Shown here: positions 16,721 to 25,458 of the stretch, in pieces
Layout of the letters: every line of letters starts with the position of its first letter
How positions within the stretch are numbered: the stretch's first letter is position 1
Assembly: GCA_022565355.1 (NCBI GenBank)
Contig: JAIUMU010000009.1
Coordinates: 1 to 50,016, forward strand
Direction of reading: 5' to 3'
From: Idiomarina sp.
GTDB lineage: Bacteria > Pseudomonadota > Gammaproteobacteria > Enterobacterales > Alteromonadaceae
Length of the DNA: 50,016 bases
Position numbers and translations under genes: made by a program
Notes under the pieces: generated by a model
Seen by the model: the letters and a program-made list of their open reading frames with translations, nothing else
Told to the model about the DNA's origin: nothing
Database searches by the model: none

Positions 16721-16909
16721 ATCGTGAATTCTTGGTCTGTAACTGTGAGACTTGAATATACCACAAGCTTTGACATTTTCATCGCCAATGGCTGTATTGA
16801 AAGGTAAAAGTACTCGGAACTCAGGTACAAGCTTATGCTTTCGCTGAGTTTTAGCTTGCATCTTCCGCACTCAAATATACACTTCATTTAAACGTAATAT
16901 TTACAGTGG

Positions 16910-17155
16910 ATGGTGCTTATGAATACACGGCGAGTTGATAAGAAGTGCTTTATCTCAGAGCTAAACTCTTGGACCAAAAAAGGACGAAGCCTTATCAGTC
17001 TATTGAACGTTGAGACTGGCAAAGCCGGTTTATCATTGTCGATCATTGATACAACGAATACTGAAAATCTGGTGCTCAATATCAGCTTTCGAACCTATAG
17101 TGAACTGATGGGATTCTACGGCGAGTTGATGGATAGCGTACTTTTACCAAGCTAG
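16910..17155 (+). CDS. small hypothetical protein
   Basis: A compact 81-residue protein (or 78 from ATG 16919), divergent from endA and convergent with umuC. The middle GRSLISLLNVETGKAGLSLS and the later NLVLNISF suggest alternating beta strands with no membrane segment. No strong ribosome site is seen. I recognise no family. It ends 22 bases from the umuC stop. Confidence 0.45.
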   Translation: MVLMNTRRVDKKCFISELNSWTKKGRSLISLLNVETGKAGLSLSIIDTTNTENLVLNISFRTYSELMGFYGELMDSVLLPS

Positions 17156-17177
17156 CCTCGATTATCCTACTATCCGT

Positions 17178-18455
17178 TCACTTGGCTATCGGTAAATCAC
17201 TCCAGCGGGTGGTGTACGAAGGGGAAAGCTTCTCGCGTTTCATCAGCCAACGTTGCTGCATGCCTTGTCCGGCAAACCAAAGCTTGCCTTTACCACTGTG
17301 GTTAATGGTATCCAGTACTTGCATTAAAGCTTTGCTGCCCGGTTTTGGAGTTACATCATCAAAAAGGCTGGGTTGGTAAATCCCACTTGGGTAAAAGTCG
17401 GTTAGCATGACACCAGCCTTGGCATAGCGATAACCATCTTTCCATATCTGCTTGAGTAAGATACCGGCAAGCTCAATAAAGTCTCGGCTATCCTGGCTCG
17501 GTAAAACCAACGAGGCGCTGCGCTGATTGCCGTAGTAGGGCTCTTTGGGGTGAAATGGACTGGTGCGGATAAACACCGATAGCAGCTTGGCTTCTTGCTT
17601 TTCCAAGCGAAGCTTTTCACAGGCCCGGCAGACATACTCACAAATCGCTTGATGCATCTCATCATAGCTCACAATACGTTCACCAAAAGACCGCGAGCTG
17701 ATTATCTGTTTCTTAGGTTCAGTGACAGTTTCTAAATCAAGGCAGGATGTACCATTAAGCTCAAGTAAGGTGCGCTCCAGTACTACCGAAAAGTGCTTTC
17801 GAATGTATTTGGGATCGGCATCGGCCAGTTGCAAGGCGGTTTTAATTCCAAGAGCTGCCAACCGCTCGGTGATTTTACGGCCAACCCCCCATACTTCATT
17901 GACCGGTAATAAAGCCATCAATTTACGCTGGCGGGATTTATTGCTTAAGTCCACGACACCTTTTGTGGCTGGCCACGTTTTGGCTGCATGATTTGCCAGC
18001 TTGGCCAGCGTCTTGGTAGGAGCAATGCCAACACATACGCTCAAACCGATCCATGACAGGATCTGCTGCCTAATATGCGTTCCGTAGTCAGTGAGATCGA
18101 CAAGCTGCGCCATGCCGGACAGATCTAGAAACGATTCATCGATGGAGTAAACCTCAACTCTCGGGGCTAAGGCCTCTAAGGTTGTCATTACACGAGCAGA
18201 CATATCGGCATAAAGGGCGTAGTTCGAAGAAAATACTACCACCCGATGCTGCTCAATCAGATCACGGATCTGAAATACTGGCACCCCCATTTTAATACCA
18301 AGCGATTTTGCCTCCTTGGAGCGCGCCACCACGCAGCCATCGTTATTCGATAGCACCACCACCGGACGCTCGGCTAAATCAGGCCGAAACAGTTTCTCGC
18401 AGCTGGCATAGAAGTTATTGCAATCAACTAGCGCAAACAGGGGGGCGGGACTCAT
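17178..18455 (-). CDS. umuC: DNA polymerase V catalytic subunit UmuC
   Basis: A 425-residue Y-family translesion polymerase. It begins FALVDCNNFYASCEKLFRPD with metal-site aspartate D11, includes VVVLSNNDGCVVARSKEAK, and has the second catalytic acidic pair in VYSIDESFLDL. The helix-hairpin-helix region GVGRKITERLAALG and the DUF4113-like C-terminus (KLWFAGQG, SPSYTTRWSDLP) complete the usual length. The start overlaps the umuD stop by 4 bases. It acts with UmuD' in SOS mutagenesis. Rum-type umuDC operons are common on integrative elements. Confidence 0.95.
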   Translation of the reverse strand: MSPAPLFALVDCNNFYASCEKLFRPDLAERPVVVLSNNDGCVVARSKEAKSLGIKMGVPVFQIRDLIEQHRVVVFSSNYALYADMSARVMTTLEALAPRVEVYSIDESFLDLSGMAQLVDLTDYGTHIRQQILSWIGLSVCVGIAPTKTLAKLANHAAKTWPATKGVVDLSNKSRQRKLMALLPVNEVWGVGRKITERLAALGIKTALQLADADPKYIRKHFSVVLERTLLELNGTSCLDLETVTEPKKQIISSRSFGERIVSYDEMHQAICEYVCRACEKLRLEKQEAKLLSVFIRTSPFHPKEPYYGNQRSASLVLPSQDSRDFIELAGILLKQIWKDGYRYAKAGVMLTDFYPSGIYQPSLFDDVTPKPGSKALMQVLDTINHSGKGKLWFAGQGMQQRWLMKREKLSPSYTTRWSDLPIAK

Positions 18456-18883
18456 TTACGCCTCATTTGCCGTACAACGTTAGTCACGACCCCGAAAATA
18501 GCCAGATCGGCACCATCTGATATTCGAATAGGCCTGTACTTTCGGTTACGTGGTAGCAGCATCAGACTTGGCTTTGTGCACAGCTCTTTGACTGTGAACT
18601 CCCCCTGCATTGACGCTACTACTACATCACCATGTTCAGCCTGAACAGAGCGATCTACCACCAACACATCGTTATGTAAAATACCGGCCTCAATCATCGA
18701 ATCCCCGGATACGCGCACAAAGAAAGTGGCAGCAGGGTGCTGAATGCATAGCTCATTCAAATCCAGCGTTTGCTCAACATAATCCTGTGCCGGGGATGGG
18801 AAGCCAGCAGGAACCTTGTTCAAAAAAAGCGGGATGGCAAGTCGAATTCCCAGAGTGGCCTTAGCCAGATACATCGCAGACAT
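18452..18883 (-). CDS. umuD: UmuD, autocleaved polymerase V accessory protein
   Basis: A 143-residue LexA/UmuD-type S24 peptidase. The self-cleavage site is A26-G27 in VPAGFPSPA. The catalytic serine is S62 in VSGDSMIEAGI and the lysine is K99 in FTVKELC. It is converted to UmuD' after RecA activation and then binds UmuC. ATG 18883 follows a GAGGT ribosome site. A consensus LexA box lies 14 bases upstream, so the operon is SOS-controlled. Confidence 0.95.
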   Translation of the reverse strand: MSAMYLAKATLGIRLAIPLFLNKVPAGFPSPAQDYVEQTLDLNELCIQHPAATFFVRVSGDSMIEAGILHNDVLVVDRSVQAEHGDVVVASMQGEFTVKELCTKPSLMLLPRNRKYRPIRISDGADLAIFGVVTNVVRQMRRK

Positions 18884-18896
18884 AGCTACCTCAATA

Positions 18897-18912
18897 CTGT
18901 TTATATATACAG
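18897..18912 (-). promoter_or_regulatory. LexA (SOS) box of umuDC
   Basis: CTGTTTATATATACAG fits the CTGT-N8-ACAG LexA consensus exactly. It overlaps the expected promoter of umuD and is close enough to its start to block transcription when LexA is bound. Confidence 0.9.
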
Positions 18913-19054
18913 TATATTCATGTTGTGCTAATTTGTCAGTGCAAAGCGGCAGAAACCTTTACGTCAATTAGAAATATAGAAATGAAAACTGTTCAGAGCT
19001 GTTGCCAGCAGCGTATATGACTACACTGAATAAGGAAGCAAGAGGAGAGAACGT

Positions 19055-19402
19055 ATGGAGCATGATGTTATCCTGCTTGAACAGCAGAGCTTGGAAGCCC
19101 TGCGACACAACTACCCACAACTGCAACAGCTGGAAGGTTCACTAACCTTTGTCGCCGAAGCCGAATCCACCATACTCACAGCAACCGCCTGGCACTTCAG
19201 CGAGCAAGCTAATTTTCTGCTAAAACAAAGCGGCCTGAAAACCGCCATCCTCGACATGCTGGATAGTCTAGTAGCACAGAGGAAGCAACAACGCATCCGA
19301 CCAAATAGGGAAGGACGCTTAGTGATCAATGCTGGTAAATTTGGTATTGAGTGGCTGACTGAAGGTGGTTCGTCGATATTGCTGTATCAGCATGTTGGCT
19401 AA
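19055..19402 (+). CDS. small hypothetical cytoplasmic protein
   Basis: A 115-residue protein with a very good ribosome site (AGAGGAGAGAACGT before ATG). It is divergent from umuDC and shares the upstream region with the LexA box, about 140 bases away. Predicted mixed alpha/beta, no membrane segment, ending GIEWLTEGGSSILLYQHVG. No family recognised. The IS1182 element starts 38 bases after its stop. Confidence 0.55.
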   Translation: MEHDVILLEQQSLEALRHNYPQLQQLEGSLTFVAEAESTILTATAWHFSEQANFLLKQSGLKTAILDMLDSLVAQRKQQRIRPNREGRLVINAGKFGIEWLTEGGSSILLYQHVG

Positions 19403-19439
19403 GGTGGTTCTCAACTAGCTTGTTAGGCCGCTTAGTGCC

Positions 19440-21200
19440 CAGGCTGTGTGAAAACTGCTGATCACCTTTTGGTCTAAGCAACAGATTTATATGATCAATC
19501 ATTCTTGATAAAGTCAGGCGATTAGCTGCCACTTTACTAAAATTAATAGCATACGAGTTAAAACAAAGTGTGCTGATATGACCCACCATATTAAAGGCCA
19601 AGGCAGACATCAAGTAACCTTACTCCCTGAAGCGCTGGATGACTTCGTTACTGAAGATAACCCTGTTCGAGTGGTTGATATCTTTGTTGATGGGCTGCAA
19701 CTTGATTCTCTTGGTTTTGAGAGAGTCAGCGCTAAGCAGACAGGGCGTCCCGGATATCATCCAGCTACCATGCTGAAACTGTACATTTATGGATACCTCA
19801 ACCGCATCCAATCTTCCCGCAGGTTAGAAAAAGAAACCCATCGAAACGTTGAGCTGATGTGGTTACTTGAGCGGTTAACACCTGACTTTAAAACCATCGC
19901 AGACTTCAGGAAAAACAACAGCAAAGGTATCAAGAATGCCTGCCGTGCCTTTATTGACCTGTGTCGGCAGATGCAAATGTTCACGGATGTGATTGTTGCC
20001 ATCGACGGCAGCAAGTTCAAAGCAGTAAACAGCAAATCTAATAACTATACCCCCAACAAAGTTAAAGGCCATATCGAAAGAGTCGAGCAAAGCATAAGCT
20101 TGTATTTGAATAAGCTCGATGACGCCGACAAGAGCGCAGAGCTTGAGGCAAAAGCAGATTTAACAGCGACTAAACTGGCATGGCTACAAAAGCGTTTAGA
20201 AGAGCTAAAGCAAGTCCAGCAGGAAGTTGAACAGCACCCTGATAAACAGTTGTCACTAACAGATCCAGATTCGCGGTTGATGAAGATAAACAATGTTAAC
20301 CGTCAGGTTAGCTATAACGTTCAGACCGCCGTGGATGCTAAGCATCACCTGATTGTTGCCCATGATGTGACAAATACACCTGATCGTGGACAACTAACGG
20401 CGGTGACGAAATTAGCACAAGATGCTGTTGGCAAAGCCGACATTACGGTACTGGCTGACAAAGGCTATTACAGCCGGAGTGATATTAAAGAAGCTCAGGA
20501 CTTAGGAGCCATAGCCTTAGTACCAAAGGGCGATACTTCAGGCGCTGACCGCAAAGGTCTTTTTAACCGCTCATTGTTCAAGTATGACCGAGAAAAGGAT
20601 GTCTATATTTGCCCAGTTGGCAGCGAGCTTCAGAATAGATTTACGGTAGTTGAGGATGGTTTAGAGCTACAAATGTACTTTAACTGTATCGCATGTCGTG
20701 ATTGCAGCCAACGAGCAAAATGCACCACATCAAAACGTGATCCCAGACGTATCCGGCGCTGGGTTCATGAAGGTGAAATGGAAGACATGCAGTCCAGGCT
20801 TGATGCATCACCACAAACAGCAGTTATCCGAAAGCAAACGGTAGAGCATCCGTTCGGAACGATTAAAATGTGGATGGGTGCGACTCACTTCCTGATGCGA
20901 CGATTTAAAAACGTCAGCACCGAAATCAGTCTACATGTACTGGCCTATAACCTGAAGCGGATGATATCAATCTGGGGTACTGAAGGATTAGCCAGTAAGC
21001 TGCGAGAGCATTACGGCTAGCGGCTATAGTCGCTTTAGCTCCCTGATAACCACTCAAAAGCACTGAATACCCGGCTTTAAAAGCTCCAGCACTGCCTGGA
21101 TACAAATCAGAGTGGAGATGGTCAACTTCAGAGAGATTCTTACATCACAGGCTGAGGATAATACTGAGATTCAGCAAAAAACGAGTTTTTACACAGTCTG
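19440..21200 (+). mobile_element. IS1182-family insertion sequence, apparently intact
   Basis: About 1.76 kb around a single transposase gene. The ends carry imperfect inverted repeats: CAGGCTGTGTGAAAACT at 19440-19456, and CAGACTGTGTAAAAACT read inward from 21200. They match at 15 of 17 positions. The exact outer ends and any target duplication are not clear. A diverged piece of the same right end is present at 39729-39775. Confidence 0.75.
19578..21020 (+). CDS. IS1182-family DDE transposase
   Basis: A 480-residue transposase. Typical parts are the N-terminal HIKGQGRHQVTLLPEALDDF, the GRPGYHPATMLKLYIYGYLN block, a first aspartate in VIVAIDGSKFKAVNSK, a second in VLADKGYYSRSD, a C-x2-C zinc-like stretch (CIACRDCSQRAKC) and a glutamate in TVEHPFGTIKMWMG. 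Full length and no frameshift suggest an active copy. Confidence 0.9.
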   Translation: MTHHIKGQGRHQVTLLPEALDDFVTEDNPVRVVDIFVDGLQLDSLGFERVSAKQTGRPGYHPATMLKLYIYGYLNRIQSSRRLEKETHRNVELMWLLERLTPDFKTIADFRKNNSKGIKNACRAFIDLCRQMQMFTDVIVAIDGSKFKAVNSKSNNYTPNKVKGHIERVEQSISLYLNKLDDADKSAELEAKADLTATKLAWLQKRLEELKQVQQEVEQHPDKQLSLTDPDSRLMKINNVNRQVSYNVQTAVDAKHHLIVAHDVTNTPDRGQLTAVTKLAQDAVGKADITVLADKGYYSRSDIKEAQDLGAIALVPKGDTSGADRKGLFNRSLFKYDREKDVYICPVGSELQNRFTVVEDGLELQMYFNCIACRDCSQRAKCTTSKRDPRRIRRWVHEGEMEDMQSRLDASPQTAVIRKQTVEHPFGTIKMWMGATHFLMRRFKNVSTEISLHVLAYNLKRMISIWGTEGLASKLREHYG

Positions 21201-21328
21201 TGCCAAAAGCAGACATTGCGTTTAAGAATTGAACTGTATTTGGATAGTTTGCAAGTGGAAAAATGTTGGTGCGCTTTTTGAAAATGGTGTAAGTTAATAT
21301 GTAAAATTAACTCTAAAGGACTGTTATT

Positions 21329-22252
21329 TTGCTTTGGATGCTGCTGATTGTTTTAGTTATGCTCGTGATTTTGGTCATAATGGGCGGGAAAAATGCTGCA
21401 AACATAAAAAACCAGATTATTAATAATAAATATGATCCTGATGCAATTGAGTTGACAGTTTTTGATGCCAGTATCTTCGCTTTCTTCTCAAAAAAAAGGG
21501 GATCACTGCTTGTCTCTAGTTCAGGATTTAATAACGTTGTTGAAATTCCGGTGCTTAGAATCGAGGGTATTTCAGATGTGTATGATTTGACAGCTGAAGT
21601 TGATAAAGAATCCATTACGACATATTGCTATAACATAGACACACAACATCCTGTCTTTAAGCTGCTAAAATGCTCACGAAAACAAAAGTCAGATGCAATC
21701 CATGATTATACAACGATAAAAAGGTCACTTGAGACTAGAAAAAGTGAGATTACAGACTTTGTAGATGTTAATGTCACTGATATTACTGAAATATTAATAG
21801 CGCAAGGAGCAAAAAGTAGAAAAAAGGTAGTTGTATTTTCCCTAGTTACTTTAGTTGCTGTTTACTTCCTAAAAGTTTATGAACCAAATAAAGAGGAAAG
21901 GTTGCTCGAAGAGAAGCAGGCCGCATTAGTTAAACAACAGAATAAATTAGAAAAAACATGTAGCAATACCAACTCTGCACCTTTTCAGGCAAGGCATAGA
22001 GTTAGAGAAGCCTTAGCTGTGAATCCAGAATTTAGTAACGAGGTGGCTAGAGTTATTGGTGATTGTACTTTCCAAATATTTGGAACTGTACGCGGGGAAA
22101 ATGCATTCGGTGGCACAGTGATTAATTACTATACCCTTAAACTTGAAGGTCGGATTGAAAATGACAGCGTCAAGTGGTTCACTTATCAGCCAATCATTGA
22201 TAATGATAGAGATCTTGTCTACAGATTATATTTGAGCAGTACTAATAATTAA
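21329..22252 (+). CDS. hypothetical protein with two membrane segments
   Basis: About 307 residues from a TTG start, preceded by AAAGGA at a good distance. A hydrophobic N-terminus (WMLLIVLVMLVILVIMGG) and a second segment (KKVVVFSLVTLVAVYFLKVY, about 167-186) anchor it in the membrane. A charged coiled-coil-like stretch follows (EERLLEEKQAALVKQQNKL), then a C-terminal soluble domain with two cysteines (TCSNTN, GDCTFQIFG) and beta-rich residues. The family is not recognised. It is AT-rich compared with neighbours, which suggests separate acquisition. Confidence 0.55.
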   Translation: MLWMLLIVLVMLVILVIMGGKNAANIKNQIINNKYDPDAIELTVFDASIFAFFSKKRGSLLVSSSGFNNVVEIPVLRIEGISDVYDLTAEVDKESITTYCYNIDTQHPVFKLLKCSRKQKSDAIHDYTTIKRSLETRKSEITDFVDVNVTDITEILIAQGAKSRKKVVVFSLVTLVAVYFLKVYEPNKEERLLEEKQAALVKQQNKLEKTCSNTNSAPFQARHRVREALAVNPEFSNEVARVIGDCTFQIFGTVRGENAFGGTVINYYTLKLEGRIENDSVKWFTYQPIIDNDRDLVYRLYLSSTNN

Positions 22253-22342
22253 CCATGAAGCAGAGCCTGAAACTGTCTAGGTGTTCTAAGCTACTGATAA
22301 TAAGAGGCGTTAACTTTCCGAGTTACTACAAGTTGGAGAATT

Positions 22343-22451
22343 ATTACCTGCAAGGTAATCGCTTCGATTAGTGAATAGGCTAAAGTATGTCGCATGAGAC
22401 AAGCTAATTTAACAGCTGGTCAGTTATTACGGCAATGGTGGCAACAACGCC
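22343..22451 (+). repeat. duplicated regulator promoter/operator and gene start (copy 1)
   Basis: These 109 bases are collinear, without gaps, with 23311-23419. They include a 17-bp palindromic operator ATTACCTGCAAGGTAAT (22343-22359) and the first 19 codons of the MmyB-type regulator. Copy 1 then breaks off into a different gene fragment. The duplication places the VOC gene downstream of the same kind of operator as the regulator gene. Confidence 0.8.
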
Positions 22452-22465
22452 TATGTGTGGAGTAA
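22394..22465 (+). pseudogene. truncated copy of the MmyB-type regulator start
   Basis: The frame reads MRQANLTAGQLLRQWWQQRL, then departs from the intact gene at 23362 and stops after 23 residues. It keeps the intact copy's start and upstream operator. It is probably non-functional as protein but may act as a leader. Confidence 0.7.
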
Positions 22466-22547
22466 AACGTCAATTGCTGTGGTGCTCTCGGCCGCTTTCT
22501 GGCTGCTTTTAAGCTTAAATGAACCTAACCGTTTGGAGCGAGAATGA
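22452..22547 (+). pseudogene. C-terminal tail of a lost membrane protein
   Basis: A coding-like frame runs through KTSIAVVLSAAFWLLLSLNE and on to NRLERE, a hydrophobic segment and a charged end. Its stop codon overlaps the VOC gene start (ATGA). This is the usual junction of an operon, so the VOC gene probably once followed a membrane-protein gene. Confidence 0.45.
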
Positions 22548-22891
22548 TAGTAAAACGCATAGTCTCTAATATTGCTGCAGCTATTCCTTCAGAAGCAGAG
22601 AAGTTCTATGCAGATATCTTTGAGCTCAAAGTCGTGATGGATCATGGTTGGATAAGAACCTATAGCTCGGGCGAGGAAATGACCACTCAGGTAAGCGTGG
22701 CTTCAGAGGGAGGCTCTGGCACGCCAGTGCCTGATTTATCTATAGAAGTAGATAACCTGGAGGTCGCCTTGCAAAGAGTAAAGAGCGGAAATATTGAGAT
22801 TGAATATCGTCCAGTAAGTGAGCCTAGGGGTGTCCGACGGATTTATGTGCGAGATCCGTTCGGGAAACTTATTAATGTTTTACAGCACTAA
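22544..22891 (+). CDS. VOC family protein (glyoxalase/bleomycin-resistance fold)
   Basis: A 115-residue single VOC module pair. NIAAAIPSEAEKFYADIFEL opens the first beta-alpha-beta unit. VPDLSIEVDNLEVALQRVKS and the ending VRDPFGKLINVLQH give the second unit with its usual 'RDP-G-N' finish. GGAGCGAGA before ATG is a good ribosome site. The substrate is unknown; such proteins often handle toxic carbonyls or antibiotics. Confidence 0.8.
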   Translation: MIVKRIVSNIAAAIPSEAEKFYADIFELKVVMDHGWIRTYSSGEEMTTQVSVASEGGSGTPVPDLSIEVDNLEVALQRVKSGNIEIEYRPVSEPRGVRRIYVRDPFGKLINVLQH

Positions 22892-23310
22892 TGAACCTCT
22901 ATTATTCTCAAAAAATATGTCTGACTCAGATAATGTTGTCTCCGCTGCGAAAAGATGGCTGCAGGAACTGCGATTCCAGCACTTGTGATTGCAGCATTTG
23001 TACGTAGATTTAGGTAAAGTTATGTTGATTTACCCAGCCTTAGCTGTATTTATAGCGGCATCCTTTGATGCTTGGTCTAGCTGGATTACGGCAGCAACAG
23101 GTACACTCACTGAACCAGGTGCCAAACCAGGTAGCTAAAGCCGAAACGTCGCTTAATTGGACGTTCATTATTGGGGCGGCTCTGTGTTGTTGTATTGTCG
23201 CCGATGGCCGAAAACAGCCGCTTAGTTTGAAGCTTTGTTAAACCGGCCGTACGTTGTTGAGTTGATAGCAGAGGCCAGAAAAGAAGATCCAATCTAATAG
23301 ACACTCTATT
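22892..23310. other. 419-base gap with gene debris
   Basis: No complete gene. A 38-codon plus-strand frame at 23022-23138 reads MLIYPALAVFIAASFDAWSS and ends EPGAKPGS. It looks like the tail of a membrane protein. The rest shows no coding or RNA feature that I can support. Confidence 0.35.
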
Positions 23311-23327
23311 ATTACCTGTAAGGTAAT
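23311..23327. promoter_or_regulatory. palindromic operator of the MmyB-type regulator
   Basis: ATTACCTGTAAGGTAAT is a perfect 7-3-7 palindrome, 34 bases before the regulator start. The identical half-sites in copy 1 (22343-22359) support selection or recent duplication. Autoregulation by the adjacent helix-turn-helix protein is inferred. Confidence 0.65.
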
Positions 23328-23361
23328 CGCTTCCAGTTGTGAATAGGCTAAAGTATGTCGC

Positions 23362-24204
23362 ATGAAACAAGCTAATTTAACAGCTGGTCAGTTACTACGG
23401 CAATGGCGGCAACAACGCCGTCTAAGCCAGTTAGGTTTGGCTATCGAAGCGGAAATTTCCCAGCGCCATCTGAGTTTTATTGAATCCGGCCGGGCGGCAC
23501 CCAGCAGGGACATGATAATACGGCTGGCAGAGCAATTGGATATCCCGCTAAGAGAGCGGAATATTTTACTCACTGCAGCTGGGTATGCCCCAGTCTACAG
23601 TGAAGCCAGGCCAGATACCCCTGGGCACGAACACGTGCAGCAGTTTGTGCAGTTTATACTTGCGGGCTGTGAGCCGTTTCCAGCAGTGGTAGTGGATCGC
23701 TACTGGCAGCTATATGCGGCAAATGATGCCTTAACCAGACTGCTTGAGGGTATAGATCAGAGGTTGCTACAGCCGCCAGTAAATGTATTGCACCTTAGCT
23801 TGCATCCGCGAGGGCTTGCTGCCCGCATTATCAACTATAACCAGTGGCGTGAGCATATCCTGATGCGGTTAGAGCAACAAATTCGAGAGACTGCGGATGC
23901 CAAACTTATCGAGTTGCTGCAAGAGCTCAGCCAATATCCGCCACCAACAAATGTTAGGCCAGCCATCGAGCCGGTGACTATGCAATTGGCGCAGCTGGCC
24001 GTACCAATGCAGCTGCAAACCAGGCATGGATCAGTATCGCTAATTAACACCACCACAGTGTTTGGTACATCGACCGACGTTACATTATCAGAACTGGCGA
24101 TAGAGTGTTTTTTTCCTGCCGACGATCATAGTGCTGCTGTACTGCGTGAACTGGCATTAACCAATACTGAAGCAGGTATCGATGATGCAACCAGCAGCAC
24201 CTAG
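23362..24204 (+). CDS. XRE-family transcriptional regulator with MmyB-like ligand domain
   Basis: A 280-residue protein. The N-terminal helix-turn-helix (about 8-65) has LRQWRQQRRLSQLGLAIEAE and SQRHLSFIESGRAAPSRDMI. The C-terminal region carries the MmyB hallmarks ILAGCEPFPAVVVDRYWQLY and NVLHLSLHPRGLAARIINYN, a PAS-like ligand-binding domain. It overlaps the next gene (GNAT acetyltransferase) by 23 bases, so the two form an operon. It likely represses its own promoter through the palindrome at 23311. Confidence 0.88.
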   Translation: MKQANLTAGQLLRQWRQQRRLSQLGLAIEAEISQRHLSFIESGRAAPSRDMIIRLAEQLDIPLRERNILLTAAGYAPVYSEARPDTPGHEHVQQFVQFILAGCEPFPAVVVDRYWQLYAANDALTRLLEGIDQRLLQPPVNVLHLSLHPRGLAARIINYNQWREHILMRLEQQIRETADAKLIELLQELSQYPPPTNVRPAIEPVTMQLAQLAVPMQLQTRHGSVSLINTTTVFGTSTDVTLSELAIECFFPADDHSAAVLRELALTNTEAGIDDATSST

Positions 24205-24670
24205 CGAAGCTAAAATGGGTATTCGGCCAGCTACTGTAGCCGATCTGGATAACATTTCGTTGCTGGCACAGGTGGTGTGGGTTGCGACCTATGCTAGGGA
24301 AGGCATTACCACCGCATTTAGCTGTTATATCCGAAGCACTTTTAGCAAAGAATCACTATTGAAAGAGTTACAAACGAACCAACTGGTGATTGCTGAGCGT
24401 GAAAATAGTTTGCTTGGCTACGCGTTGTTAAATCAAAGCAGTGGCGAGCTAATCACTTTGTACGTATTACCACAGCTTCAAGGGCATGGAGTTGGCTCTG
24501 CACTCGTTAAGTACTGTCAGCAATTGTCAGATAACGTGCTATGGCTAACCTGCTGGGAAGGCAACACTGCTGCACTTGTGTTTTATCAGAAGCTGCAATT
24601 TAGGGGCTTTGGTGAAGACTATTTTGTGCTGGATACCGAGCGCTATCGAAATATTAAGTTGACGCTGTGA
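24182..24670 (+). CDS. GNAT family N-acetyltransferase
   Basis: Up to 162 residues. The acetyl-CoA fold is seen in IRPATVADLDNISLLAQVVW (beta1-alpha1), LITLYVLPQLQGHGVGSALV (motif A with the Q-x-x-G-x-G/A loop) and NTAALVFYQKLQFRGFGEDY (motif B). It is coupled to the upstream regulator. Starts at 24182, 24185 or 24215 are possible; 24215 (MGIRPATVADL) matches family starts best. The substrate is unknown. Confidence 0.85.
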   Translation: MMQPAAPSEAKMGIRPATVADLDNISLLAQVVWVATYAREGITTAFSCYIRSTFSKESLLKELQTNQLVIAERENSLLGYALLNQSSGELITLYVLPQLQGHGVGSALVKYCQQLSDNVLWLTCWEGNTAALVFYQKLQFRGFGEDYFVLDTERYRNIKLTL

Positions 24671-24679
24671 GGGAGTAAC

Positions 24680-24799
24680 TGCAAAGAAGGCAGCCAGTCG
24701 ACTGCGGCGCAGCTTCAGCACGAATATCTGGATCAGGGCTTTGAGGGGCTGCTGCAGAAGTTTATCGTTTTGGAATGTCTGGATTTAAGAGGTTATTGA
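24680..24799 (+). pseudogene. tail of a lost gene upstream of the RibD-like gene
   Basis: A coding-like frame ends with QHEYLDQGFEGLLQKFIVLE, then CLDLRGY and a TGA touching the next ATG. It has no plausible start after the preceding gene. It resembles an alpha-helical C-terminus. It repeats the pattern 'broken tail directly before an intact gene' seen elsewhere in this stretch. Confidence 0.4.
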
Positions 24800-25360
24800 A
24801 TGAAAACACAATATTATACATCAACTAGTCTGGATGGATTTTTAGCAACTGAAGACGACTCCTTAGACTGGCTGTTTCCTTTAGCAGACTTAGATCAATC
24901 AAGTTATCCGGATTTTATTTCGCAGATTGGTGCTATAGCTATGGGGTCCTCTACTTATGGATGGATACTTGAGCACTCCAAAGAAGTCGCAGCCGAAACA
25001 GGTTCCCCCTGGCCTTATCATCAACCTACATGGGTGTTTACCTCTCGAGAATTACCAAACGTTGATGGGGCTGATATTCGCTTTGTTAGAGGTGATGTAC
25101 GAAAAGCACATGCGCAAATGATGACAGTAGCTGGACCTAAGAATATTTGGATCGTTGGTGGTGGTGACTTAGCTGGTCAGTTTTATGATGCCAAACTCCT
25201 GGATGAATTAATTGTGCAGATCGGTTCAGTCACGTTGGGGAAGGGCAAGCAGTTGTTTCCTCGTAGAGTTACAGAGCCCGCGCTATCTCTGAAATCAGTA
25301 TGTCAGATGGGTACTGGGATGATTGAGCTTAGGTATGTTGTTAATTATGCTCAATCATGA
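24800..25360 (+). CDS. dihydrofolate reductase family protein (RibD C-terminal domain)
   Basis: A 186-residue protein. It begins MKTQYYTSTSLDGFLATEDD with the 'S-x-DG' start of the RibD/DHFR fold. IGAIAMGSSTYGWIL, PTWVFTSRELP and NIWIVGGGDLAGQFYDAKLL (the GGG dinucleotide loop) follow, then DELIVQIGSVTLGKGKQLFP. It is the short, stand-alone reductase type with NAD(P)H binding; the substrate is unknown. The next gene begins about 100 bases later. Confidence 0.88.
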   Translation: MKTQYYTSTSLDGFLATEDDSLDWLFPLADLDQSSYPDFISQIGAIAMGSSTYGWILEHSKEVAAETGSPWPYHQPTWVFTSRELPNVDGADIRFVRGDVRKAHAQMMTVAGPKNIWIVGGGDLAGQFYDAKLLDELIVQIGSVTLGKGKQLFPRRVTEPALSLKSVCQMGTGMIELRYVVNYAQS

Positions 25361-25458
25361 ATGACACATTTACACATTGCAGTGAAACCGGACTTCTACA
25401 AGTCAAGGTTTACTCGAAACCTGATGTGCGGTGTCTTACAATTATAAGGTAAGTAACA

